NCBI GenBank assembly: GCA_038245725.1
Contig: JBBRSD010000003.1
Location: forward strand, 175,850 to 239,849
Origin: JBBRSD01 sp038245725
GTDB taxonomy: Bacteria > Actinomycetota > Coriobacteriia > Anaerosomatales > JAAXUF01
Length of the DNA: 64,000 bases
Direction of reading: 5' to 3'
Below the pieces are notes generated by a model that was given only the letters and a program-made list of their open reading frames with translations, was not told the origin of the DNA and did not search any database. Shown one piece after another: positions 11,492 through 22,552 of this stretch (the stretch's first letter is position 1; the number at the start of each line of letters is the position of its first letter). A program made the translations under genes and the position numbers.

Positions 11492-12064
11492 ATGGACCGC
11501 GAGAAGATCGTCGAGGGCGTTCGCCTCATCCTCGAAGGCGTGGGCGAGGACCCCAGCCGCGAGGGGCTGCTCGACACGCCGCGCCGCGTCGCCGACATGT
11601 ACGAGGAGATCTTTTCGGGACTGACGCAGGACGCCGGCGAGCACTTCTGCGTCACCTTCAATGAGGGCCATCAGGAGATGGTGCTTGTTCGCGACATCCC
11701 TCTGTACTCGGTCTGCGAGCACCACCTGCTGCCGTTCATCGGCCGCGCACACGTCGCCTACATCCCCGGCAAGTCCGGACGGATCTGCGGCCTCTCGAAA
11801 CTCGCGCGCGTCGTCGACGTGTTCGCGAAGCGCCCGCAGGTCCAGGAGCGCATGACCTCGCAGATCGCCGATACGATCGTCGAGCACCTCGACCCCGCCG
11901 GCGTCATCGTCGTCATCGAGGCCGAGCATCTCTGCATGTCGATGCGCGGCATCAAGAAGCCCGGCGCCGAGACGATCACGAGCGCCGTGCGCGGCAGCTT
12001 CCAGCGCAGCTCGGCCACGCGCGCCGAAGCGATGTCGCTCATCACCGATCGCAGCCGCCGGTGA
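11492..12064 (+). CDS. folE: GTP cyclohydrolase I
   Basis: First enzyme of tetrahydrofolate synthesis: GTP to 7,8-dihydroneopterin triphosphate. It has 190 residues, normal length. The zinc ligands are visible as Cys75 and His78 in VCEHHLLPF and Cys148 in AEHLCMSMRG. The substrate loops GLSKLARVVDVFAKRPQVQER and IKKPGAETITSA are intact. It overlaps folP by a 4-base GTGA start/stop overlap. Confidence 0.97.
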   Translation: MDREKIVEGVRLILEGVGEDPSREGLLDTPRRVADMYEEIFSGLTQDAGEHFCVTFNEGHQEMVLVRDIPLYSVCEHHLLPFIGRAHVAYIPGKSGRICGLSKLARVVDVFAKRPQVQERMTSQIADTIVEHLDPAGVIVVIEAEHLCMSMRGIKKPGAETITSAVRGSFQRSSATRAEAMSLITDRSRR

Positions 12065-12936
12065 CCGCCGCTTACAGCCCGGTCGGTACCTGGCGCTGTG
12101 GTCGCTTCGAACTCGCGCTCGACCACCCGCTCGTTATGGGCATCGTGAATGTCACGCCCGACAGCTTCTCAGACGGCGGGCTGCACGAGGATCCTGCCGA
12201 GGCCATCGCGTGGGGCGAGCAGCTCATCGCCGAGGACGCCGCGATCCTCGACATCGGTGGCGAGTCGACACGCCCAGGCTCAACGCGGGTGTCGCCCGCC
12301 GACGAGCTCGCGCGCGTGCTCCCGGTCCTCCGCCATTTCACCGCCGAGAAGACCGTGCCCGTGTCCATCGACACGCGCAACGCGGAGGTAGCGCGTGCAT
12401 GCGTCAAGGCAGGCGCCGACATCATCAACGACGTTTCGGGCTTCCGCGACCCCGCAATGCGCGAGGTCGCAGTGGCCTCGGATGCCGGTGTCGTGATCAT
12501 GCATATGCTGGGCGAGCCGGGGACGATGCAGCAAGATCCGCACTACGACGATGTCGTTGTGGAAGTGGGCGGCTACCTCCTCGCGGAGGCGGCGATGCTC
12601 GAGGCTGCGGGCGTAGCACGCGAACGCATTGCGATCGATCCTGGCATCGGCTTCGGCAAGACGCTCGAGCACAACATCACGCTGCTTCGCGCGCTGCCGC
12701 AGTTTGCGGCGCTCGGCTACCCGGTCGTCGTGGGCGCCTCGCGCAAGCGCTTCATCGGCGAGATCGGCGGCATCGCCAGGCCGGGTGATCGCTTGGGCGG
12801 CTCGGTCGCAGCGGCGCTGTACGCGGCCTCGCACGGCGCGCATGTCGTGCGCGTGCACGACGTCGGTGCGACCGCGCAGGCGCTCGCGGTCGCGGCTGCT
12901 CTGAGGTCAGCCGGGGGAGCTTCCGCGAAGCGATAA
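12061..12936 (+). CDS. folP: Dihydropteroate synthase
   Basis: Condenses dihydropterin pyrophosphate with p-aminobenzoate, the step blocked by sulfonamides. 291 residues, starting with the GTG that overlaps the folE stop. The family motifs occur in order: MGIVNVTPDSFSDGG, DIGGESTRPGS, SIDTRNAEVARACVKAGADI, NDVSGF, DPGIGFGKTLEHN and GASRKRFIGEI. No folB (dihydroneopterin aldolase) follows. The next gene is hppA and then folK, so the folate genes are split. Confidence 0.96.
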   Translation: MTAAYSPVGTWRCGRFELALDHPLVMGIVNVTPDSFSDGGLHEDPAEAIAWGEQLIAEDAAILDIGGESTRPGSTRVSPADELARVLPVLRHFTAEKTVPVSIDTRNAEVARACVKAGADIINDVSGFRDPAMREVAVASDAGVVIMHMLGEPGTMQQDPHYDDVVVEVGGYLLAEAAMLEAAGVARERIAIDPGIGFGKTLEHNITLLRALPQFAALGYPVVVGASRKRFIGEIGGIARPGDRLGGSVAAALYAASHGAHVVRVHDVGATAQALAVAAALRSAGGASAKR

Positions 12937-13032
12937 TCGCGCCGTTCGCGGATTGGTTTCGCAACCGCGTCGCGTGCATGACAAGCGGGTTTCATCCACC
13001 CCGACGATTCATGCTTGCGCTGCGCTCCACTC

Positions 13033-13041
13033 TGGTAGAAT
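13033..13041 (+). promoter_or_regulatory. Candidate extended -10 promoter of hppA
   Basis: TGG-TAGAAT, an extended -10 element about 60 bases before the hppA start. No good -35 is visible at 16-18 bases. The same TGG-TAGAAT occurs before hemA at 37501, which supports it as a promoter element. Confidence 0.5.
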
Positions 13042-13101
13042 GTCCGCGACTTGGACGGGGTGCGGTCCGGCACCACCGAGCTTTTCGATTCTGGAGGGAA
13101 T

Positions 13102-15246
<2,145 letters not shown>

Positions 15247-15266
15247 GGTTTCGCACGCGAACTTCG

Positions 15267-15297
15267 AGCGGCCCTCGGCATCGCGCCGGGGGCCGCT
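15267..15297 (+). terminator. Terminator after hppA
   Basis: Inverted repeat with 13-base arms (AGCGGCCCTCGGC and GCCGGGGGCCGCT, one G-T pair) around an ATCGC loop, followed by TCGTTTCG. It lies 20 bases after the hppA stop codon. Confidence 0.75.
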
Positions 15298-15386
15298 TCG
15301 TTTCGGGCGTCACCGGGGGCGCCGACGGGAATACTCCAACGTAGCGGAGCGTGGTGCTCCGGACACCTGCGAGAGGGAGACCGACC

Positions 15387-16181
15387 ATGACCACCGCCTA
15401 CATAGGGCTTGGTAGCAACGAAGGCGATCGGATCGGCCACATGGCGACGGCGCTTGAGGCGATCTCGCAGATTCCAGAGACGCACGTGTCTGCAGCGTCA
15501 CACGTCTACGGCACCGAACCGGCGTACGTCGAGGACCAGCCGCAGTTCGCGAACGCGGTCTTGGAGGTCGAGACCGATCTGACGGTCGAGGTGTTCCTCG
15601 AGAATCTGCAGAGCATCGAGTCCGACATGGGCCGCGTGCGCACGGTCGAGAACGGCCCGCGCGTCATCGACCTCGACATCCTGCTCTTCGGCGACGACGA
15701 GGTTCACTCCGATGAGATCACCGTTCCGCACCCCGGCATCCTCGAACGCGACTTCGTCGTGACGCCGCTGCTCCAGATCGCGCCGCGCGTCCACCTGCCG
15801 AACGGCACGCGGGTCTCGCACGACGGGGCCACGATCGGCCGCGTGATCGACGACCTCGGGCCCATCCCCGACCTCGGCCGGCTCACCAACGAACCCGTGC
15901 TCGCCCCCGAATGGGTGCCGGTCACTCAGAGCGGCGGCGACGTGGATCTGGTGCCGGGCTTTGAGGCGCGGCTGCAGTTCCAGCGCGAGGCGCTCGAAGA
16001 GGCCGGCATCCCGTTCGCCTGGGACCCCTTCGAGCCCGAGGCGAACATCGACCCCTTCGGTCTGCCGATGACGTTCAAGCTGCTCGTGCCGGTGGGAGAC
16101 GCCGCGCGCGCCTCGCAGCTGCTCGCCGATCTCGACGCCGCCGAGCCGATCTTCCCGGCCGAGCTGACGGGGGAGGAGTAG
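15387..16181 (+). CDS. folK: HPPK (FolK) with C-terminal DUF2007-like extension
   Basis: Pyrophosphorylates 6-hydroxymethyl-7,8-dihydropterin, supplying the substrate of FolP. The first 160 or so residues are a normal FolK: YIGLGSNEGDR, ENGPRVIDLDILLFGD and PHPGILERDFVVTPLLQIAP. The protein continues to 264 residues. The last 75 (FEARLQFQREALEEAGIPFAW to LLADLDAAEP) resemble the small DUF2007 'putative signal transducing' domain in pattern; that assignment is by eye. ATG 15387 follows GAGAGGGAGA. The fusion is unusual for the family. Confidence 0.92.
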   Translation: MTTAYIGLGSNEGDRIGHMATALEAISQIPETHVSAASHVYGTEPAYVEDQPQFANAVLEVETDLTVEVFLENLQSIESDMGRVRTVENGPRVIDLDILLFGDDEVHSDEITVPHPGILERDFVVTPLLQIAPRVHLPNGTRVSHDGATIGRVIDDLGPIPDLGRLTNEPVLAPEWVPVTQSGGDVDLVPGFEARLQFQREALEEAGIPFAWDPFEPEANIDPFGLPMTFKLLVPVGDAARASQLLADLDAAEPIFPAELTGEE

Positions 16182-16232
16182 GGGAGGCGGATCCGGGCCG
16201 TGCGAGCACCCGCTCTTCGGGGCGGTTCGCGC

Positions 16233-16238
16233 TATACT
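16233..16238 (+). promoter_or_regulatory. Candidate -10 element of panB
   Basis: TATACT 76 bases before the panB start codon, a good match to a sigma-70 -10. No convincing -35 box is seen. Confidence 0.35.
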
Positions 16239-16313
16239 GTCGTCCCCGTCGGAGGCACTGCGTGGACCTCGGCTCCCGAGGCTGCGACCGTGAACCGCTT
16301 AGGAGGCATCATC

Positions 16314-17240
16314 ATGAGCGCTACCGCTCCCGCTGGCCCCACCCCGCGCGTGACAGCACCCGCATTGCGCGCGATGAAAGAGGCCGGACGGCCAATCGTC
16401 ATGCTCACCGCGTATGACTTCCACGGCGCGCGCCTCGTTGAGGCCGCTGGCGTGGACGCCGTGCTCGTGGGCGACTCGCTCGGCATGACCGTGCTCGGGC
16501 ATGGTTCGACGCTGCCGGTCACGATGGACGACATGGTCCGGGCGACCGCGGCCGTCTCGCGCGCGGGTTCCCGCGCGCTCGTCATCGCCGACATGCCGTT
16601 CATGTCCTACGCAGCTGACTTCGCCGAAGGCATGCGCAACGCCGGCCGCCTCGTCGCCGAGGGCGGCGCGCACGCGGTCAAGCTCGAGAACGCGTCGCCG
16701 GCCACGCTCGATCTCATCTCGGGCCTCACCGACGCTGGCATCCCCGCGATGGGCCATGTGGGCCTGACGCCGCAGTCGATCAACACGCTCGGCGGCTACC
16801 GCACGCAGGGCAAGGACGTCGCGAGTGCCACGCTGGCCATCGCCGACGCGCTCGCGCTCGAGGAGGCCGGCGCGTTCGCCATCGTGCTCGAATGCATTCC
16901 CGCCGAGCTCGCGGAGCGCATCACCGACTTGCTCTCGATCCCCACGATCGGCATCGGCGCAGGCGCGGGGTGCGACGGCCAGGTGCAGGTCTTCCACGAC
17001 ATTCTCGGCTTGGGCGAGTTCGTGCCGAGGCACGCGAAGCGCTACGCAGAGTTGGGCGCGGCCATCACCGCCGCTGTGACCGCCTACGCCGATGACGTGC
17101 GCTACGGCGCGTTCCCGGGCGAGGAGCAGTCGACGCATCTGGCCGACGACGTCCTCGCCGATATCGACGCGCTCATCGACGCGGCAGACGGCGATGACGG
17201 CGACGCGTTCGGGTCGCTGACCGAGGGTCTCCTGCCGTGA
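16314..17240 (+). CDS. panB: 3-methyl-2-oxobutanoate hydroxymethyltransferase
   Basis: First committed step of pantothenate synthesis: transfers a hydroxymethyl group to ketoisovalerate to give ketopantoate. 308 residues; ATG 16314 has an ideal AGGAGG. Motifs: MLTAYDFHGARLVEAAGVD, VGDSLGMTVLGH, VKLENA, MGHVGLTPQS and IPTIGIGAGAGCDGQVQVFHD. The C-terminus carries an extra Asp-rich tail. It overlaps panC by GTGA, which argues for translational coupling. Confidence 0.97.
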   Translation: MSATAPAGPTPRVTAPALRAMKEAGRPIVMLTAYDFHGARLVEAAGVDAVLVGDSLGMTVLGHGSTLPVTMDDMVRATAAVSRAGSRALVIADMPFMSYAADFAEGMRNAGRLVAEGGAHAVKLENASPATLDLISGLTDAGIPAMGHVGLTPQSINTLGGYRTQGKDVASATLAIADALALEEAGAFAIVLECIPAELAERITDLLSIPTIGIGAGAGCDGQVQVFHDILGLGEFVPRHAKRYAELGAAITAAVTAYADDVRYGAFPGEEQSTHLADDVLADIDALIDAADGDDGDAFGSLTEGLLP

Positions 17241-18106
17241 TCGTGCGTCTGAGCAGCAAGGACGAGGTCCGCTCGGCGGTCTCGGCGGCGCACGGGCAGG
17301 GCAAGACCGTCGCGCTCGTGCCCACGATGGGGGCGCTGCACGAGGGGCATCTCTCGCTCGTGCGTGCGGCTCGCGAGCGCTGCGACGTGGTCGTGGTGAG
17401 CATCTTCGTGAACCCGACGCAGTTCTCGCCCGGCGAGGACTTCGAGCGCTACCCACGCCGGATCGAGGCCGACATCGAACTGCTTGCCGCCGAGGGCGTC
17501 GACCTCGTCTGGACGCCCTCAACCGAGACGATGTATGCGCCCGACGCGGTCGTCACCGTCGACCCTGGTGCGCTCGCGACGCGCTGGGAGGGCGCGGTGC
17601 GGCCGGGCCACTTCACCGGCGTCGCGACGATCGTCGCCAAGCTGCTCTCGGTGGTCCGTCCCGACGCCGCGTTCTTCGGCGAGAAGGACTTCCAGCAGCT
17701 CGCGATCGTGCGCGCGCTTGTGCGCGACCTCGACCTCGGCGCCGAAGTCGTCGGCTGCCCGATCGTGCGCGACCCCGACGGCCTCGCGCTCTCGAGCCGA
17801 AACGCGTACCTCTCGGCTGATGAGCGCCACGCGGGCCTCGGCCTGCCGCATGCGCTGTGGGCGGCCGCGAGCGAGCTGATGCTCGGCGAGCGCGATGCGC
17901 GAACGCTCGAGTCCGCGATGCGAGCGGCTGCGACCGCGCACGCCGGCAACGCGCTCGTGCTCGATTACGCGGCTGTCGTCCATCCCGACACGCTCGAGCC
18001 GCTGACCGTCGTCGACGGCCCCGCGCGTGCGATCGTCGCGGGGCGGGTAGGTTCGACTCGGCTGCTCGACAACATCGCGCTGGCCTTGCCACCACGGGAA
18101 AGCTGA
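17237..18106 (+). CDS. panC: Pantothenate synthetase
   Basis: ATP-dependent ligation of pantoate and beta-alanine. 289 residues, with a GTG start overlapping the panB stop by 4 bases. Signature motifs are PTMGALHEGHLSLV (HIGH-like), FVNPTQFSPGEDFERYPR, FFGEKDFQQL and DGLALSSRNAYLS. No panD is seen nearby, so beta-alanine must come from elsewhere. The pathway product is used by CoaX, encoded at 26.2 kb. Confidence 0.97.
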   Translation: MIVRLSSKDEVRSAVSAAHGQGKTVALVPTMGALHEGHLSLVRAARERCDVVVVSIFVNPTQFSPGEDFERYPRRIEADIELLAAEGVDLVWTPSTETMYAPDAVVTVDPGALATRWEGAVRPGHFTGVATIVAKLLSVVRPDAAFFGEKDFQQLAIVRALVRDLDLGAEVVGCPIVRDPDGLALSSRNAYLSADERHAGLGLPHALWAAASELMLGERDARTLESAMRAAATAHAGNALVLDYAAVVHPDTLEPLTVVDGPARAIVAGRVGSTRLLDNIALALPPRES

Positions 18107-18167
18107 CGCGAGCCGCGCGCTCGCTCACAATAGGCAGCACCGGTCGACCGATCACAGGAGCCGATAC

Positions 18168-19082
18168 GTGACCGATTTCGTCGCCCTATCAGCTGAGATC
18201 CGCGAGCTCGCCGCGACCCGCGGCGCGGTCATCCTCGCGCACAACTACCAGCGCGCCGAGGTCCAGGACGTCGCCGACTTCGTGGGCGACTCGCTCGGCC
18301 TGTCTCGGCAGGCCGCGGCGACCGAGGCCGGCATCATCGTCTTCGCAGGCGTCCACTTCATGGCCGAGACCGCGAAGATCCTCGCGCCCGGCAAGACCGT
18401 GCTGCTCCCGGAACCGCGCGCCGGATGCCCCATGGCCGACATGATCACCGGCGAGTCGCTCGCCGCGTGGAAGGCGGAGCATCCGGGCGTGCCGGTCGTG
18501 ACGTACGTGAACTCATCGGCGGCGGTGAAGGCCGAGAGCGACGTGTGCGTGACCAGCGCGAACGCGGTCGCGGTCGTCAAGGCGCTCGGCGCGTCGCGCA
18601 TCCTGTTCGCACCCGATCGCAACCTCGCCAGCTGGGTCGCCCGCTCGCTGCCCGACGTCGAGGTCATCGCGTGGGACGGCTGGTGCCCCACGCACAACGA
18701 CGTCACCGCCGAGGCGGTTCAAGCCGCGCGCGCCGCGCACCCGAAGGCCGCCGTCATGGCGCACCCCGAGTGCCGCCCCGAGGTCGTCGACCTCGCCGAC
18801 GCCGTGCTCTCCACGTCGCAGATGCTCGCGTTCGCGGCGTCCAGCCCCGCGAGCGAGTTCATCGTCGTGACCGAGGCAGGCCTCATCCACGCGCTCGAGA
18901 AGGCGGCTCCCGGCAAGCGCTTCTTCGAGCTCTACCCGCGCATGCTGTGCCCGAACATGAAGCTCACCACGCTCCAGAAGGTGCGCGACTGCGTGGCGAA
19001 CTTCACCGGCGAGATCCTCGTCCCCGAGGAGATCCGCGTCCGTGCGCTTTCCGCCGTCGAGCGGATGGTCGCCATTGGCTGA
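18168..19082 (+). CDS. nadA: Quinolinate synthase A
   Basis: [4Fe-4S] enzyme that condenses iminoaspartate with dihydroxyacetone phosphate to quinolinate. 304 residues, GTG start. Motifs: ILAHNYQRAEVQDVADFVGDS, the cluster cysteine in GCPMADM, YVNSSAAVKAESDVCVTSANA, HPECRPEV and RMLCPNMKLT. The three candidate cluster ligands all remain. It is first in a nadA-nadB-nadC set for de novo NAD synthesis. Confidence 0.96.
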   Translation: MTDFVALSAEIRELAATRGAVILAHNYQRAEVQDVADFVGDSLGLSRQAAATEAGIIVFAGVHFMAETAKILAPGKTVLLPEPRAGCPMADMITGESLAAWKAEHPGVPVVTYVNSSAAVKAESDVCVTSANAVAVVKALGASRILFAPDRNLASWVARSLPDVEVIAWDGWCPTHNDVTAEAVQAARAAHPKAAVMAHPECRPEVVDLADAVLSTSQMLAFAASSPASEFIVVTEAGLIHALEKAAPGKRFFELYPRMLCPNMKLTTLQKVRDCVANFTGEILVPEEIRVRALSAVERMVAIG

Positions 19083-20796
19083 GCGAGCGCCATCGCCCCT
19101 CCCCGGGAAGCTGCCCGACGCGCTCTCGCGCCGCTACCTGCTGGGATTCGACACCGACGAGTGCGAGCAGCACGTGTGCGATGTGCTCGTCATCGGCAGC
19201 GGCATCGCCGGCCTCGTCGCCGCCATCTCGGCGTCGCGCACGAGCACCGTCTCGCTCATCACCAAAGCGCGCCTGACCGAGGCGAACACGTGGTACGCGC
19301 AGGGCGGCATCGCGGGTGCGGTGGGCGAGGCCGACAGCGTCGAGCTGCACCTCGCCGACACGCTCGTCGTGGGCCAGGGACTTTGCGACGAGGAGGTCGT
19401 GCGCGCGGTCGTGGGCGAGGCGCCCGAGGCGCTCGCAGCGCTGCAGTCGATCGGCGTCCACTTCGACCGCGCCGAGGGCGGTGAGGTCGCGCTCGCCCGC
19501 GAGGGCGGCCACTCGCTGCCGCGCGTGCTGCACTCCGGCGACGCCACCGGCGCCGAGATCCAAGGCGCGCTGACCGCGCAGGTCCGCTCCTCGGACCAGA
19601 TCGACGTCTTCGAGCAGCGCTTCGTCGTCGATCTGCTCACGAGCGGTGAGCGCTGTGTGGGTGCGCTCGTCATCGATGCCGAGACCGGCGAGCGCGAGGT
19701 CTTCTGGGCCGGCGCGGTCGTGCTTGCCACCGGCGGCGCGGGCCAGGTCTTCCGAGTCACCACCAACCCGCTCATCGCGACCGGCGACGGCCTCGCGGCC
19801 GCGTGGCGCGCCGGTGCCGAAGTCGCCGATCTCGAGTTCGTGCAGTTTCACCCGACCGCCCTCGACCACGACGCGGCGCCGCGTTTCCTCATCACCGAGG
19901 CCTTGCGCGGCGAGGGCGCCTACCTGCTCGACTGCCATGGCGAGCGCTTCATGATCGGCGTGCACCCGCTCGCCGAGCTTGCACCGCGCGACGTCGTGAG
20001 CCGCGAGATCGAGCGCGTCATGAACGGCTGCGGCGACAACCACGTGCATCTCGACGCGCGCCACCTCGGCGAGGAGTACCTCAAAGCCCGCTTCCCCACG
20101 ATCTGGGAGGCGTGTCTCGAGGCCGGCTACGACCTCTCGCGCGACCTGCTGCCGGTCGCTCCGGCGGCGCACTACATGGTGGGCGGCGTACGCGTCGACG
20201 TCGACGGCCGCACGAGCGTGCCCGGCCTCTACGCCTCGGGCGAGGTCACCGCAAGCGGCCTGCACGGCGCGAACCGTCTCGCGAGCAACTCGCTGCTTGA
20301 AGGCCTCGTCTTCTCTCGGCGGATCGTGCGAGCGCTCGAGTCCGACAACGACCTCGCCGAGAACCCCGGCCGCATCGTCGCCGCGCCAGAGCCAGCCGCG
20401 ACCGACACCTGCGATCTCGCCGAAGCGCAGTCACTGCTGCGCGACACGATGCAGCGTCACGTGGGCATGAGCCGCACCGACGCCGGGCTCGCCGAGGCGG
20501 CGCGCATCCTCGGCGAGCTCGCGTGTGTCGTGTGTGCCGGCTCGCCGGTGCAGCGCGACCTCGAACTCGCGAACCTCGCGACGGTGGGCACGCTCATCGC
20601 GCACGCGGCGTGGCTGCGCACGGAGTCGCGCGGCTGCCACTCGCGTATCGACTTCCCCGAGCGCGACGACGTGAACTGGCGCGTGCGCACCGTCTTCCGA
20701 CGCGGCCTCGCGCCGCGCCGCAAGCCCATCACCGGCGTGAGTTACGCGCCGGCCGGCTCGCGGAGCACCGCCAGCCCCGCCGCGAAGGAGGCGTAG
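19042..20796 (+). CDS. nadB: L-aspartate oxidase
   Basis: FAD enzyme that oxidises aspartate to iminoaspartate for NadA; under anaerobic conditions fumarate can be the electron acceptor. The FAD-binding motif is VIGSGIAGLVAAISA, followed by AQGGIAGAVGEADS, HSGDATGAEIQ, FVQFHPTA and SGEVTASGLHGANRLASNSL. The start is uncertain: GTG 19042 (584 residues, GAGGAG upstream, 41-base overlap with nadA) or TTG 19075 (8-base overlap). The C-terminus has the SRGCHSRIDFP motif of the family. Confidence 0.93.
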   Translation: MRFPPSSGWSPLAERAPSPLPGKLPDALSRRYLLGFDTDECEQHVCDVLVIGSGIAGLVAAISASRTSTVSLITKARLTEANTWYAQGGIAGAVGEADSVELHLADTLVVGQGLCDEEVVRAVVGEAPEALAALQSIGVHFDRAEGGEVALAREGGHSLPRVLHSGDATGAEIQGALTAQVRSSDQIDVFEQRFVVDLLTSGERCVGALVIDAETGEREVFWAGAVVLATGGAGQVFRVTTNPLIATGDGLAAAWRAGAEVADLEFVQFHPTALDHDAAPRFLITEALRGEGAYLLDCHGERFMIGVHPLAELAPRDVVSREIERVMNGCGDNHVHLDARHLGEEYLKARFPTIWEACLEAGYDLSRDLLPVAPAAHYMVGGVRVDVDGRTSVPGLYASGEVTASGLHGANRLASNSLLEGLVFSRRIVRALESDNDLAENPGRIVAAPEPAATDTCDLAEAQSLLRDTMQRHVGMSRTDAGLAEAARILGELACVVCAGSPVQRDLELANLATVGTLIAHAAWLRTESRGCHSRIDFPERDDVNWRVRTVFRRGLAPRRKPITGVSYAPAGSRSTASPAAKEA

Positions 20797-20802
20797 GTCC
20801 GC

Positions 20803-21720
20803 ATGTTCGAGCTCCCCGACGTCCACGACATCGTCGCGCTCGCCCTCGCCGAGGACTTCGGCGTGGAGCCGGCGCGGTTCGCGCCGCATGCGGCCGGCTC
20901 GCTTTCGCTGCTCGAGCGCGACGTCACGAGCGCGACCGCCATCGGATTCGACGCGCGCTTCACCGGTCGCATCGTTTGCCGAGAAGACGCCGTCGTCACG
21001 GGGCTGCCGGTGGTCGCCGCGGTCTACGAGACCCTGTCGCTTGCCGCCGGACTCACCGATCCGATCGACGTCTTCCCACTCGTGGCCGAAGGTTCGCGCG
21101 TGAAGGCGGGAACCGCGGTCGCCGAGATCGAGGGTCTCGCCGTCGCGGTGCTGGCGGGGGAGCGCACCGCGCTCGACTTCCTCATGCTGCTCTCCGGCAT
21201 CGCCACCGAGACTGCGAGCTGGGTCGAGGCGGCGGGCCCGGACCTCGCTGTCTGCGACACGCGCAAGACGTCGCCGGGGCTGCGCGCGCTCTCGAAGTAC
21301 GCGGTCACGGTGGGCGGCGGCATGAACCACCGTGAGGGTCTCTTCGACATGGTGCTCGTCAAAGACAATCACATCACCGACGCCGGCGGCATCACGACGG
21401 CGGTCGAGAACGCTCGCGCCGCCCATCCTGACCTCGTCATCGAAGTCGAGGCGGACACGATCGCGCAGGCGAGCGAGGCCGTCTCGGCGGGTGCTCACAT
21501 GGTGCTGCTCGACAACATGGACGACGTCGCGCTCAAGCTCGCGGTCGCCGCCGTGCGGGAAGCCGCCGATGCGGCGGGTCGGCGCGTGCTCACCGAGGCG
21601 AGCGGCAAGGTCACGCGCGACCGGCTGCCGGCGTTGCGCGCGTCCGGAGTCGACCGCGTGAGTACGAGTTCGCTCACGATGGGCGTACGCGTTGTCGATT
21701 TCGGCCTCGACGAAGGCTGA
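20803..21720 (+). CDS. nadC: Nicotinate-nucleotide pyrophosphorylase (carboxylating)
   Basis: Converts quinolinate and PRPP to nicotinate mononucleotide, the end of the three-gene NAD module. 305 residues; ATG 20803 has AGGAGG upstream. Motifs: AGERTALDFLMLLSGIATET, DTRKTSPGLRALSKYAV, GGGMNHREGLFDMVLVKDNH and EVEADTIAQASEA. The N-terminus is slightly longer than in most homologues (VEPARFAPHAAGSLSLLERD). Confidence 0.97.
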   Translation: MFELPDVHDIVALALAEDFGVEPARFAPHAAGSLSLLERDVTSATAIGFDARFTGRIVCREDAVVTGLPVVAAVYETLSLAAGLTDPIDVFPLVAEGSRVKAGTAVAEIEGLAVAVLAGERTALDFLMLLSGIATETASWVEAAGPDLAVCDTRKTSPGLRALSKYAVTVGGGMNHREGLFDMVLVKDNHITDAGGITTAVENARAAHPDLVIEVEADTIAQASEAVSAGAHMVLLDNMDDVALKLAVAAVREAADAAGRRVLTEASGKVTRDRLPALRASGVDRVSTSSLTMGVRVVDFGLDEG

Positions 21721-21769
21721 TGTGCGTTACGCTGACATCCCGGTTACCCGACGAGACTGAGTCCGCCTG

Positions 21770-22552
21770 ATGCACTGGCTCCAGACAGCACTCGACTGGT
21801 CGCTCTCCGCTCTGGGCGCGTACGGCTACCTCATCGTGTTCCTCGCCACGCTCGGTGAGAACCTCTTCATCGTGGGCAGTTTCGTTCCCGGCGACCTCAT
21901 CACCGCAGCTGCCGCATTCACAGCGGCCAACCCGCAAGGACAGCACATCTCGATCTGGGGGCTGCTCATCGCGGCGACGGTGGGATCGCTGATCGGCATG
22001 AACATCAGCTACTTCGTAGGCTTGCGCGGCGGTCGCGACCTCATCTCGCGGATCGGACCGCGCTTCGGCATCACCATCGAGGCGATCGAGGGGGGCGAGG
22101 AGTACTTCGAGCGGCACGGCGCGCTGACCATCCTGTTCGCCCGATTCGTCGCGGTGCTCAAGAACCTCTCGCCGGCGATCGCTGGTGCGTCTCACATGCG
22201 CATCGCGGTCTTCGAGGTGTTCGCGCTGATCGCATCGTTTGGTTATGCGGCGCTGCTCATGGCAGCCGGCTGGTTCCTCGGCGAGAACTTCCGAGCCGGG
22301 CTGAAGTATTTCGGCGCCTTCTCGTGGCTGCTGTTCGTGGGCGTGGTCGTTACGATCGCACTCGCCTGGCGCAGCAAGCGTCGTCACGACAAGCAGCTGC
22401 TCGCCGAGAACGCCGCCGACTTCGAGGCCGAACACGGCCGGCTCGAACGCGCCGCAAAACGCGCCAAGGACGCTCCGAGCGACACCGCTGAGGGCGATAC
22501 CGCCGAGAGCACTATCGCCGACGACAAGGACCCCAGCCATGACGACGCGTGA
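21770..22552 (+). CDS. DedA-family membrane protein
   Basis: Integral membrane protein of the DedA (SNARE-associated/VTT) family, members of which are linked to lipid carrier recycling and envelope maintenance. 260 residues with four or five hydrophobic segments. It has the family's GENLFIVGSFVPGDLI, YFVGLRGGRDLISRIG and ERHGALTILFARFVAVLKNL, a variant of the usual FxRFxPxxR. The C-terminal 65 residues are charged, rich in Ala, Lys, Asp and Glu, and likely cytoplasmic. It overlaps birA by 14 bases. Confidence 0.88.
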   Translation: MHWLQTALDWSLSALGAYGYLIVFLATLGENLFIVGSFVPGDLITAAAAFTAANPQGQHISIWGLLIAATVGSLIGMNISYFVGLRGGRDLISRIGPRFGITIEAIEGGEEYFERHGALTILFARFVAVLKNLSPAIAGASHMRIAVFEVFALIASFGYAALLMAAGWFLGENFRAGLKYFGAFSWLLFVGVVVTIALAWRSKRRHDKQLLAENAADFEAEHGRLERAAKRAKDAPSDTAEGDTAESTIADDKDPSHDDA

